Shown in pieces: positions 14,887-22,160 of a DNA stretch of 33,041 nucleotides. The translations under genes were made by a program, and so were the position numbers. This DNA is from Bacteroidia bacterium (GTDB lineage: Bacteria; Bacteroidota; Bacteroidia; Bacteroidales; Prolixibacteraceae). The notes under the pieces are model-generated. The model was not told the origin of the DNA and searched no databases. It saw only the letters and a program-made list of their open reading frames with translations. Numbering within the stretch: position 1 is the stretch's first letter; every line of letters begins with the position of its first letter. The stretch lies in assembly GCA_026391655.1 (NCBI GenBank), contig JAPLDR010000099.1:1-33041 (forward strand), written 5' to 3'.

Positions 14887-15489
14887 ATGAAAACATTTCA
14901 AATTAAAGGTACTGCCCGCCTGGCAGTAGGTAAAAAAAGCAACAAGGCACTGAGAGTTCAGGATTTAGTGCCATGTGTAATTTATGGTGGTGAAAAAATT
15001 GTACATTTTCAGGCTCACGAAAATGAATTCCGCAAACTGATTTTTACACCGAAAGTATATCAGACTGAAATCGATGTTGATGGTGTGATCTATCAGACTT
15101 TCTTGCAGGCTTTGCAGTTTCATCCTGTTACTGACAAGCTTCTTCATATCGACTTTCTCGAAATACGTGAAAATGTACCTGTTAAACTTCAGATTCCAGT
15201 TCGCCTGGATGGATATGCCAAAGGGATTCAGCAAGGGGGACGCTTGAAAGCGAATCTCCGGACACTGAAAGCAAAGGGATTTTCAAGAGATTTCCCTGAT
15301 GAGATTGTTATTGATGTTACAGCACTTAATCTGAGCGAAAGTATAAGGGTTGGTGATGTAAAAGTTCCTGGAATTGAGATATTGAATGCAAAATCTGTTC
15401 CGGTTGCTACTGTCGTGGTAACACGTGCTGCACGTGCGGCAATGTCTGATACCAGTGCTGCTGCAGCTGGTGCTAAAGCTAAAAATTAA
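14887..15489 (+). CDS. rplY: 50S ribosomal protein L25, Ctc form
   Basis: A 200-residue, two-domain (Ctc-type) L25 that binds 5S rRNA. The N-terminal L25 beta-barrel covers about 1-92 (KGTARLAVGKKSNKALR, VPCVIYGG, LQFHPVTDKLLHIDFLEI). The C-terminal TL5/Ctc domain covers about 95-180 (VPVKLQIPVRLDG-AKGIQQGG, EIVIDVTALNLSESIRVGDV). A short Ala-rich tail follows. It starts a tight plus-strand group with pth (12 bases on) and an S4-domain protein, a common bacterial translation cluster. Confidence 0.96.
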   Translation: MKTFQIKGTARLAVGKKSNKALRVQDLVPCVIYGGEKIVHFQAHENEFRKLIFTPKVYQTEIDVDGVIYQTFLQALQFHPVTDKLLHIDFLEIRENVPVKLQIPVRLDGYAKGIQQGGRLKANLRTLKAKGFSRDFPDEIVIDVTALNLSESIRVGDVKVPGIEILNAKSVPVATVVVTRAARAAMSDTSAAAAGAKAKN

Positions 15490-15501
15490 AATTTCGATGT
15501 T

Positions 15502-16065
15502 TTGAAACGCCTGATTGTAGGTCTTGGAAATATCGGGGACGAATACGAAAATACTCGTCACAACATAGGATTTTGGATATTGGATGCCCTCGCAAGGGCG
15601 TCCAATATTTCTTTTAGCGATAAGCGATATGGTGCTGTTGCTGAAATGAAGTATGCCGGAAAGACCTTTATATTACTGAAACCCAATACGTTCATGAATC
15701 TTAGCGGTCGTGCGGTTCAATATTGGATGCAGAAAGAGAAAATTGAACTTGATAAAGTTTTAATAGTAGTAGATGATCTTGCCCTTCCGGTTGGAAAGGT
15801 TCGTATACGTTTGAAAGGTAGCGATGCTGGTCATAATGGTTTGAAAAGCATTCATCAGATTCTGGGCACTCAGGATTTTGTGAGGCTTCGGTTTGGGATT
15901 GGCAGCGACTTTCCAAAAGGTTATCAGGTTGATCATGTGCTAGGCCGTTGGACGACCGATGAGGAGGTGATTGTTAATACAAAAATAGAGCTTTGTGTTG
16001 AAATCATAAAAGCCTTTGCAACTATGGGCATTGGAAGGGTAATGACTCAGTATAATAAAAACTAA
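15502..16065 (+). CDS. pth: Peptidyl-tRNA hydrolase
   Basis: A 187-residue cytoplasmic enzyme that releases peptides from dropped-off peptidyl-tRNA. Catalytic and binding residues are visible: Asn10 and His20 (GLGNIGDEYENTRHNIGF), Asn66 (PNTFMNLSG), Asp91/Asp92 (VVDDLALPVG) and Asn112 (AGHNGLKSI). The start codon is TTG at 15502, because the nearest ATG (15497) is out of frame and stops at once, and the family always begins right before this RLIVGLGN strand. The stop overlaps the next gene's ATG by one base (TAATG), indicating translational coupling. Confidence 0.96.
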   Translation: MKRLIVGLGNIGDEYENTRHNIGFWILDALARASNISFSDKRYGAVAEMKYAGKTFILLKPNTFMNLSGRAVQYWMQKEKIELDKVLIVVDDLALPVGKVRIRLKGSDAGHNGLKSIHQILGTQDFVRLRFGIGSDFPKGYQVDHVLGRWTTDEEVIVNTKIELCVEIIKAFATMGIGRVMTQYNKN

Positions 16066-16445
16066 TGGAAGAACCTGTACGTATTGATAAATGGCTCTGG
16101 GCTGTTCGCCTGTTTAAAACCAGAACTCTTGCAACCGAAGAGTGCAGGAAGGGGCGTGTTACAATTGATGGGATTTCTGTAAAACCTTCGCGGGTTCCCA
16201 AACCCGGTGATATTATTAAAGTACGTAAAAACCCTGTGACCTATTCATATAAAGTAGTTGGAATTACAGGGAAACGGGTCGGAGCTAAACTGGTTCATGA
16301 ATTTGCTGCAGATATAACGCCGCCAGAAGAACTGAAAATCCTCGAAATGCGGCAGCAAATGAATTCTTTCGAACGCGACAGAGGGACAGGAAGACCAACC
16401 AAAAAAGACCGACGCGATATAGATCGTTTACAGGATTGGGACTAG
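16065..16445 (+). CDS. hslR: S4-domain RNA-binding protein, Hsp15-like
   Basis: A 126-residue protein with an S4 RNA-binding domain at about 5-70 (VRIDKWLWAVRLFKTRTLATEECRKGRV...). The basic tail with GRPTKKDRRDIDRL is characteristic of the Hsp15 (HslR) family, which in E. coli binds stalled 50S subunits carrying peptidyl-tRNA. The one-base overlap with pth, which acts on the same substrate class, agrees with that role. Its stop is one base away from the stop of the convergent amidase gene, so the two transcripts must overlap at their 3' ends. Confidence 0.9.
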   Translation: MEEPVRIDKWLWAVRLFKTRTLATEECRKGRVTIDGISVKPSRVPKPGDIIKVRKNPVTYSYKVVGITGKRVGAKLVHEFAADITPPEELKILEMRQQMNSFERDRGTGRPTKKDRRDIDRLQDWD

Positions 16446-16446
16446 T

Positions 16447-17508
16447 CTATTTCGATTTTTTAAAATCCTCCATTACTCCATCACACATCCATCTGGCAAG
16501 CGCTTGCCTGTTATTTTCATAAATTAGTCGTTGCTGATCGCGGGCATGGTTGATATTCCCAAGCTCAATAAATACTGCTGTTGGCATTGTTTTTTCAAGC
16601 ATGTAAAGACTTCGTGTCGAAACATCACCACTATATCCCCTGCCAGGTTGTTTAAGCTGGTATTTCCTTTCGATCGAATTCCGCATTGTCGATGCTAACC
16701 GTTCACCGTTTTTGCTTCTTTCATGGTAATAGAAGAAAATATCAATGTTCTTTTTGGTGTCCCGGGCATCAACATGAATCTCGATGCATCGTTTGTAGGT
16801 TCCCGGCGTTTCATTCCGGTAAAGCGTATTGATGGCATCAACACGTTGTTTTAATCTTTCAACCTGATTCAAAGGAATTTCTATGTCGGGATAGCACACT
16901 TCATCCTTGCTGTTCTTCAGATAAAGCTCATTTCTGATTCCATCATTGGGATCGCGAACAATAAAATAAACCTTCGCTGCGTGGCGTAAAAGTTCCCTCC
17001 CAAATCTTAGTGTAACATCATAGGCATATTCATCTTCACATAATATGTTTTTCCCAATTTTTCCCATCGCTCCGGGATCGGGACCTCCATGACCGCTAAC
17101 CAGATAAAATACTGCTCCGCTCAATTGCTGGTCAACGATTTCCACATGTTCGAGGCTTTTGCCAAACAATGGCTCAACAATCATTTTTTCAGATAAGCTG
17201 ACAGGTTCTGTTTTTTGAGTGGTGTCAGGTGGAAGCGTCGTTTGCCCGGGAAGTTTATACTTTTTACCGATAATCAGGGCATTATTCTTACCCAGATTAT
17301 TTTTGTTTAACCCGACAAAGTTATTGAAACAACTGGGATCTGTCAATCCATTCTCATGAAGAATCTTATAAATACCGTCTCCACCTTTGGCTGTAAAAGT
17401 CACATAATTAGTATCCTGAGCTATCGCGTCGACTGTTGTAAGCAGGAATAAGAGGAGATAAACGGTTATCGCAAAAGCGAATATAGAGGCTGGTTTTTTG
17501 TAGTTCAA
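16447..17508 (-). CDS. Exported N-acetylmuramoyl-L-alanine amidase (Amidase_3) with LysM-like domain
   Basis: A 353-residue protein that cleaves the amide bond between MurNAc and the stem peptide. An N-terminal signal or anchor (residues about 8-30, ending AIAQ) sends it to the periplasm. Residues about 36-87 resemble a degenerate LysM (GDGIYKILHENG through IIGKKYKLP). The catalytic Amidase_3 domain fills about 132-348. His140 is in the zinc motif VSGHGGPDPGAMG, with a Glu in EDEYAYD (160 most likely). A His sits in IEIHVDAR, which is longer-branched than the usual SIHxN. The catalytic Glu is in VFIELGNINHARDQ. Convergent with the S4 protein gene. Likely role: septal or general wall turnover. 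Confidence 0.88.
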   Translation of the reverse strand: MNYKKPASIFAFAITVYLLLFLLTTVDAIAQDTNYVTFTAKGGDGIYKILHENGLTDPSCFNNFVGLNKNNLGKNNALIIGKKYKLPGQTTLPPDTTQKTEPVSLSEKMIVEPLFGKSLEHVEIVDQQLSGAVFYLVSGHGGPDPGAMGKIGKNILCEDEYAYDVTLRFGRELLRHAAKVYFIVRDPNDGIRNELYLKNSKDEVCYPDIEIPLNQVERLKQRVDAINTLYRNETPGTYKRCIEIHVDARDTKKNIDIFFYYHERSKNGERLASTMRNSIERKYQLKQPGRGYSGDVSTRSLYMLEKTMPTAVFIELGNINHARDQQRLIYENNRQALARWMCDGVMEDFKKSK

Positions 17509-17702
17509 AATGATCGTATTATTTCTTCCTAATTGATTTGACGAATATAAACTACTTTACGAAAAAACAACGCTTGTAAAATGTATTTATTTTTGTAATT
17601 TGCCTAAACATTCGCTTCTTTACATTGCTTTAAATGTTCTTAATCAATTAAAAATCCAGGCTAAGTTACAAATCTTATTATCGCACAATAATTCAATTTA
17701 AT

Positions 17703-18503
17703 ATGCAGATATTTAATAATATTAAAAGAATCCGTTTCCGTCGTATGCCGGCAATCGTGATTCTGCTGTTCATCGCTGTTTTACTTTTCGGGTGCCATTC
17801 CATGATGGTGTCAAAGGTTGGGTTTACCAATATCCACCTCGATTCAACGCTAAACCTTGCACCGGATCCAAAGATGGAATCGGTTATTCTTCCATACCGC
17901 ACAAAGCTTATGGCCGATATGGGAGAGGTGCTTTGTATTTCGAAAGATCCCCTTTTCGGCGGTCGACCGGAAAGTCTGCTGACTAATTTTTGTGCAGATC
18001 TTATTCTTCAGGAGTCTGACTCTATTTGTATGAAGCGATATCCTGCTATTCGTATGAGCGTTTCGATGGTCAACCGTGGCGGTTTACGTGTACCAATTCC
18101 GAAAGGAGAAGTTAAAGTTCAGAATATGTTCGAACTCATGCCTTTCGAAAATGAGGTGGTGTTCCTGAAAATGAGCGGTGTCGAAATGCGCAGTTTTATC
18201 GATCATATGGCTTCACGAGGTGGAGAAGGGGTTTCAGGTATGCGTTTTGGAATCAAAGAGGATAAAGGAATTAATCCCGAAATTCAAGGGCAGCCTCTTG
18301 ATGATTCGAAAAGTTATTGGCTCGTAACAAGTGATTATATTGCAAACGGGGGCGATGGAAGCGAAATATTAACTCAAGTAAAAGAGCGCATTGCCACTGG
18401 CGTGAGATTCAGAGATATGTTTATTGATCATTTGCGCAATATGGGACGCAAAGGACTTACAATTGAAGCTAAAACTGATGGGAGGGTTTATGATGCAAAA
18501 TAG
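17703..18503 (+). CDS. Lipoprotein consisting of 5'-nucleotidase C-terminal domain
   Basis: A 266-residue protein with a lipobox (LLFGC, Cys31), hence probably lipid-anchored. Residues about 70-250 match the 5'-nucleotidase C-terminal domain (5_nucleotid_C), which binds the nucleotide in UshA-type enzymes: SLLTNFCADLIL near its start, MVNRGGLRVPIPKGEV, NMFELMPFENEVVFLKMSGVEM, and YWLVTSDYIANGGDG. The metallophosphatase domain is missing here and is encoded by the next gene, which overlaps it by 14 bases. The two presumably act as partners on exported nucleotides. Confidence 0.88.
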   Translation: MQIFNNIKRIRFRRMPAIVILLFIAVLLFGCHSMMVSKVGFTNIHLDSTLNLAPDPKMESVILPYRTKLMADMGEVLCISKDPLFGGRPESLLTNFCADLILQESDSICMKRYPAIRMSVSMVNRGGLRVPIPKGEVKVQNMFELMPFENEVVFLKMSGVEMRSFIDHMASRGGEGVSGMRFGIKEDKGINPEIQGQPLDDSKSYWLVTSDYIANGGDGSEILTQVKERIATGVRFRDMFIDHLRNMGRKGLTIEAKTDGRVYDAK

Positions 18504-19410
18504 GAGAGAATTTTTACGTTTGTTGGGTGCCGGTGCAGCAGGAGCAGTTGCCCTGAGTACTCCGTTATCGGTTTTCGCTGCGGATGATCTGGTTCATCTT
18601 ACAATTCTTCATACCAACGATTTTCATTCGCATATCGACCCTTTTGGCAACGATGTACCCCGTAATGCCGGAGAAGGAGGAATGTCCAGACGTGCAGCTT
18701 TGATCAGCAAGATAAGGTCTGAATCTGAACATGTACTTCTTTTTGATGCGGGTGATATTTTCCAGGGAACCCCGTATTTTAATTATTTCAAAGCAAAACT
18801 CGATTTCGAACTGATGACCATGATGGGCTATGACGCTGCAACGCTGGGCAATCATGAATTTGATAATGGTCTTGAAGGAATCCGAAGTCAATTAAAGTAT
18901 GCCGGTTTCCCATTTATCAACTCTAATTATGATTTTTCCGATACTATTTTAGCTGGAATGACGATCCCCTATAAGATTTTCAGATGCGGTGTTGTAAAAG
19001 TCGGGGTTTACGGACTTGGCGTAGAACTTCAGGGATTGGTTGATCCGAAGAATTACGGCAATACCCGCTATAATGATCCGCTGCAAACCGCCTTGAAAAT
19101 GGAGAAAATGCTTAAAGAAGAGCACAATACCGATTTGATTTTCTGTCTGTCGCATCTTGGCTATTCCTATAAGGATAATACGGTCAGCGATAAGGTATTA
19201 GCTGCGCAAACATTTGCTACCGATCTGATTATCGGCGGTCATACCCATACTTTTCTGGCAAAACCTGATTTAATCCTGAATAAATCAGGCAAGGAGGTAA
19301 TTGTCAATCAGGTAGGATTTGGCGGATTAATTCTGGGGAAAATTGACTTTTACTTATCAAAGCAGAAGAAAATCAGGAAAAACAAATCTGTTGCTATTCC
19401 CGTAAAATAA
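18490..19410 (+). CDS. Tat-exported 5'-nucleotidase metallophosphatase domain
   Basis: A 306-residue protein starting at ATG 18490 (the adjacent ATG 18493 is equally possible), preceded by GGGAGGG, a Shine-Dalgarno stronger than usual in this window. The N-terminus NRREFLRLLGAGAAG is a twin-arginine signal. The calcineurin-like phosphoesterase core of UshA/5'-nucleotidases follows with its metal motifs in order: LHTNDFHSH, FDAGDIFQG, LGNHEFDNG, SHLGY and GGHTHTFL. The nucleotide-binding C-terminal domain is absent and is supplied by the preceding overlapping gene. The overlap means the two are translationally coupled. Likely role: periplasmic dephosphorylation of nucleotides. Confidence 0.9.
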   Translation: MMQNRREFLRLLGAGAAGAVALSTPLSVFAADDLVHLTILHTNDFHSHIDPFGNDVPRNAGEGGMSRRAALISKIRSESEHVLLFDAGDIFQGTPYFNYFKAKLDFELMTMMGYDAATLGNHEFDNGLEGIRSQLKYAGFPFINSNYDFSDTILAGMTIPYKIFRCGVVKVGVYGLGVELQGLVDPKNYGNTRYNDPLQTALKMEKMLKEEHNTDLIFCLSHLGYSYKDNTVSDKVLAAQTFATDLIIGGHTHTFLAKPDLILNKSGKEVIVNQVGFGGLILGKIDFYLSKQKKIRKNKSVAIPVK

Positions 19411-20039
19411 AAAAAACCGCATTAATTCACCTTGAGTAAAACCCCGAAAAAAACAGGATTTGAGTGCCTGACTGATCAGACTTCCAATGGTAGCAATTGC
19501 TACTTCCCGGAGGGATGAGGCCTGTCTTAGCGGTCAAAAGCTTTCTCGTTTAAATGGAAATGTTGAGTTTACCAATCATATGAATTAACGCGGAAATATC
19601 GATGTTGAAAGAACGTCTGCCAGTAATTATACCACTAAAGTAATTCTGTTTGATCAATTCTCCAACTAAATTGGAATGTTTTTGAACCATCTAATGCCGA
19701 AACAGGATAAGGAAACGAATATGAAGCGGTTGAGGTAGTAAAAAAAGTTATATACGGTACCTTTTTGATGGGTTTCAGCCTTCGCTGCTTCGGTTTTTTT
19801 GGTTTAGAGGACAAATTTTACTTTAAAAACGGATCAGATCTTGCCTTGAGTCGAAACATCACAAACCTGTTAAAAATATCGAAACAGGCACTAATTTGAG
19901 AAATAAAAGATAGTTAACTATTAGTCAATAAGCGATATATGCTTGTGTTATTTGTTAAATTCAATATTTATTTGATTTTTTATGGGAATTATTTTGCCTG
20001 CGTTAAAATGATTCCTACATTTGCACCACCCAAAAATCA
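19411..20039. other. Intergenic region, no gene recognised
   Basis: These 629 bases follow the metallophosphatase gene and precede tRNA-Ser. All frames are broken by stops and I recognise no family in the fragments. The last 47 bases hold the tRNA promoter. The rest could be decayed coding DNA, but nothing identifies a parent gene. Confidence 0.5.
19993..20023 (+). promoter_or_regulatory. Bacteroidota-type promoter of tRNA-Ser
   Basis: TTTG at 19993-19996, a spacer of exactly 19 bases and TACATTTG at 20016-20023 match the Bacteroidota housekeeping consensus (TTTG - N19 - TAnnTTTG) in full. It lies 16 bases before the mature tRNA-Ser 5' end. It is the best promoter match in the window. Confidence 0.75.
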
Positions 20040-20126
20040 GGAGAGGTGGGTGAGTGGCTGATACCAGCAGTTTGCTAAACTGCCGTACGGGAAACTGTAT
20101 CGGGGGTTCGAATCCCCCCCTCTCCG
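20040..20126 (+). tRNA. tRNA-Ser(GCT)
   Basis: The 87-base class II tRNA has acceptor stem GGAGAGG paired with CCTCTCC and discriminator G. The anticodon stem GCAGT/ACTGC encloses loop TTGCTAA with anticodon GCT, which reads AGC/AGT serine codons. It has a long variable arm and a T-arm with GGTTCGAAT. CCA is not encoded, as usual in this phylum. Confidence 0.95.
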
Positions 20127-20206
20127 CACGGATTTGGCAGAACAGAAGTCAGGAATCTGGCTGAGTTAAAAGAAGGTAAGCGTTCTATAATTTAAGTAAT
20201 ATTTAT

Positions 20207-20281
20207 CGGGGTGTAGCGCAGCCCGGCTAGCGCACCTGGTTTGGGACCAGGGGGTCCCAGGTTCGAATCCTGGTACCCCGA
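20207..20281 (+). tRNA. tRNA-Pro(TGG)
   Basis: The 75-base tRNA has acceptor CGGGGTG paired with TACCCCG (one G-T pair) and discriminator A. The anticodon stem CCTGG/CCAGG encloses loop TTTGGGA with anticodon TGG. The T-arm carries GGTTCGAAT. CCA is not encoded. It lies 80 bases after tRNA-Ser, probably in the same transcript, and is followed 23 bases later by a strong terminator. Confidence 0.95.
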
Positions 20282-20288
20282 CAAGAAT

Positions 20289-20343
20289 GAAAGTTAAATC
20301 TTTAAATGTCTGTAAATCATATGATTTACAGACATTTTTTTTG
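20289..20343 (+). repeat. 55-base repeat carrying a terminator, copy 1
   Basis: It matches 21296-21350 at about 49 of 55 positions, with all differences being transitions. The similarity extends about 16 bases upstream of the hairpin, so the repeated unit is larger than the terminator itself. Confidence 0.75.
20305..20342 (+). terminator. Rho-independent terminator after tRNA-Pro
   Basis: A perfect 32-base palindrome with 16-bp arms (AATGTCTGTAAATCAT and its complement, 20305-20336) ends in an uninterrupted T run to 20342. It is one of two near-identical copies in the window; the other is at 21312-21349. Confidence 0.9.
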
Positions 20344-20384
20344 TTGCCAAATGGTCAGGTTTTGTTTTATAGTACAGCAACAAT

Positions 20385-20472
20385 GTCTGAACCGTGATTT
20401 GCAGGATTATGTTGATTTGCAGGATTGTAAGATCGTGGTAATCACGAAAATCGGTTTAATCGTGGTTCAGAC
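20385..20472. repeat. Inverted repeat with internal direct repeat
   Basis: Outer arms GTCTGAACCGTGATT (20385-20399) and AATCGTGGTTCAGAC (20458-20472) pair with two mismatches, and seven T residues follow the right arm. Inside, GATTTGCAGGATT occurs twice (20396-20408 and 20414-20426, an 18-base period). It may be a dispersed intergenic repeat and can also act as a second terminator behind the tRNAs. Confidence 0.7.
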
Positions 20473-20875
20473 TTTTTTTACCCAGTTGATAGGTTTTTTA
20501 TCCCCAAATTTAATACTCAGTTTCTGAATGGTTAACCCCCGGTTTTCGACCGGCCAATGTTATACGAATGCACATCGGCATCCGCCGCATTTTATTTTCA
20601 CACAATTTAACTAAATACTTTTGTGTATTCATGAAACAAAAACAATCATTAAACGTTCTTTATATGTAATTAGTCTAAATAAAAACAAATAAAGTTCTTA
20701 ATTAGCTATTTTCAGGGAATTTTCATCGCCCTAAAGGTGAATATCAGGTAATTATGGGAGTTGCCTGATGCTAAAAGAAAGGCTGAACCGGTTATTTTAT
20801 TTCTGAGTCGGCCAGATATTAATAAACAAAAGCAATGATCAAAATAGCATAGTAAATAAAGTTAATAAATTGAAA
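20473..20875. other. Intergenic region upstream of the cupredoxin gene
   Basis: About 400 AT-rich bases with no plausible gene on either strand. The promoter of the cupredoxin gene should lie here but no clean TTTG-N19-TAnnTTTG match was found. Confidence 0.5.
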
Positions 20876-21268
20876 ATGAAAACAAAATATTTTTCTTACC
20901 TGATTCTGATATTAATAGTAATTGGGATGAATGGCTGCAGCAAAAGTAGCAGTTATATACCTGTCAACAACAATCCCGGCAGCGGAGTCAACCCTGGCGG
21001 CGGAGGCACTACTTCACCTGGAGCCAATGAAGTATGGATGCAAAATACTGCCTTTAATCCTTCTACAAAAACAATCACGGCAGGGACTACTATCACATGG
21101 ACCAATAAGGACGCTGCAAGTCACGATGTATCAAGCCTTACCGGTGTATTTACCAGTCCGGCAATGGGTCAGGGTGCTACATTCAACTTTACCTTTACCA
21201 CTGCAGGTACTTACAATTATAGTTGCGTCTTTCATCAAGGAATGAACGGGACAATAATTGTTCAGTAA
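20876..21268 (+). CDS. Cupredoxin (plastocyanin-like) lipoprotein
   Basis: A 130-residue blue-copper type protein, likely an electron carrier or copper-binding protein at the envelope. The ATG at 20876 gives a signal sequence with lipobox MNGC (Cys21). A TTG two codons upstream is less likely. A flexible Ser/Gly/Pro linker spans about 22-50. The cupredoxin fold covers 51-130 with type 1 copper ligands His83 (ASHDV), Cys117, His120 and Met123, in the diagnostic spacing C-x2-H-x2-M (SCVFHQGM). It is monocistronic, and a strong terminator lies 43 bases after the stop. No oxidase or copper-resistance gene is adjacent, so the redox partner is unknown. Confidence 0.92.
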   Translation: MKTKYFSYLILILIVIGMNGCSKSSSYIPVNNNPGSGVNPGGGGTTSPGANEVWMQNTAFNPSTKTITAGTTITWTNKDAASHDVSSLTGVFTSPAMGQGATFNFTFTTAGTYNYSCVFHQGMNGTIIVQ

Positions 21269-21295
21269 CACTCGGGGCTGAACACCTACAAAAAT

Positions 21296-21350
21296 AAAGG
21301 TTAAGTCTTTGAATGTCTGTGAATCATACGATTTACAGACATTTTTTTTG
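21296..21350 (+). repeat. 55-base repeat carrying a terminator, copy 2
   Basis: It is the partner of 20289-20343, sharing the upstream shoulder (AAGGTTAAGTCTTT versus AAAGTTAAATCTTT) as well as the hairpin and T run. Confidence 0.75.
21312..21349 (+). terminator. Rho-independent terminator of the cupredoxin gene
   Basis: Arms 21312-21327 and 21328-21343 pair almost fully (one G-U and one mismatch near the loop) and a T run reaches 21349. It is the second copy of the tRNA-Pro terminator element. Confidence 0.88.
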
Positions 21351-21480
21351 AACCTCATTCGTATATTTTTTTCTGACCACAAATAATAGTGATAACTATA
21401 GTTTTTTTATTTCCAAATGCTTATCTTGTGCCCTACAAATCAATCACTAATGCACTTATTAACCTCTAATTATTAAAACT

Positions 21481-21933
21481 ATGGAAACCTCCAGTCAGAC
21501 TTATGGAAACGGCTTGCAAAATGATCCATTGCTATTAACAGACGAGGCAATAAGCTACCTGAAAATGGTCGCTTCGTGGACAACCTTTTTTTCAATATTA
21601 GGTTTTGTATTTGTTGGATTAATGATAGTGATGGGTTTTGGGATGACACTATTTATGTCAACTGTCTTTGCTGCAGCCGGAAAACCCTTTATGGCATACA
21701 TAGGGTTGGTTTATGCAGTTTTCGCGGTAATTTATCTTATGCCAGTGATTTACCTCTACAGGTTTTCAACCGTCGTAAAGCGGGCAATCCAAAACTGTGA
21801 TTCGAACGACATTATGTTGGCGTTTAAGAACTTAAAGTCTCATTATAAATTTATGGGAATCCTTACAATTGTTATTCTCGCCCTATATCTGGTTGTTGGA
21901 ATAGGATTTGCACTTGTGAAATTCATGGTGTAA
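21481..21933 (+). CDS. DUF5362-like integral membrane protein
   Basis: A 150-residue membrane protein with a polar N-terminus (1-28). Three hydrophobic segments follow at about 31-66, 71-93 and 124-148; the first is long and may be a re-entrant or two-part span. The loop between the last two (KRAIQNCDSNDIMLAFKNLKSHYKFMG) resembles the conserved signature of the DUF5362 family of Bacteroidota. The function is unknown. It is a single-gene unit between two strong hairpins, with nothing nearby to suggest a partner. Confidence 0.75.
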   Translation: METSSQTYGNGLQNDPLLLTDEAISYLKMVASWTTFFSILGFVFVGLMIVMGFGMTLFMSTVFAAAGKPFMAYIGLVYAVFAVIYLMPVIYLYRFSTVVKRAIQNCDSNDIMLAFKNLKSHYKFMGILTIVILALYLVVGIGFALVKFMV

Positions 21934-21982
21934 CAGGTTTGATCAAAAATTCTAAAGGTTCCCTTAGCCTTGTTGTTTTAAA

Positions 21983-22015
21983 AGTAAAGGCGTGACCCGA
22001 TATCACGCCTTTACT
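21983..22015 (+). terminator. Hairpin terminator after the DUF5362 gene
   Basis: A perfect 13-bp stem (AGTAAAGGCGTGA at 21983-21995 with its complement at 22003-22015) encloses a 7-base loop and lies 49 bases after the stop codon. Only a short AATTT follows, so the T tail is weak, but the stem is strong. It also separates this gene from the GH2 gene. Confidence 0.7.
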
Positions 22016-22160
22016 AATTTCAGCTACCACAAACAGCAAATTTATTAAGTTTGGTAAAACGTTACATTTGACGCATAAATCAACGATATTTTGAGGTAAA
22101 ATCCACTCCCGATTCACTTCAATATATTATCTTGCACTAATTTTATAAAACTATGCCAAA

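Noticed and set aside
19768-19800. Possible terminator hairpin (CAGC-CTTC-GCTG followed by T residues)
   Set aside because: The stem is only 4 bp and the T run is displaced by CTTCGG, too weak to call.
20040-20343. tRNA pair as an integration (att) site, with the 55-base repeat as att copies
   Set aside because: The repeat lies outside the tRNA bodies, contains no tRNA 3' sequence, and encloses only a cupredoxin gene with no integrase.
20306-20527. 73-codon open frame on the plus strand
   Set aside because: It starts inside the perfect terminator palindrome and runs through an inverted repeat; the product is low-complexity and unlike any family.
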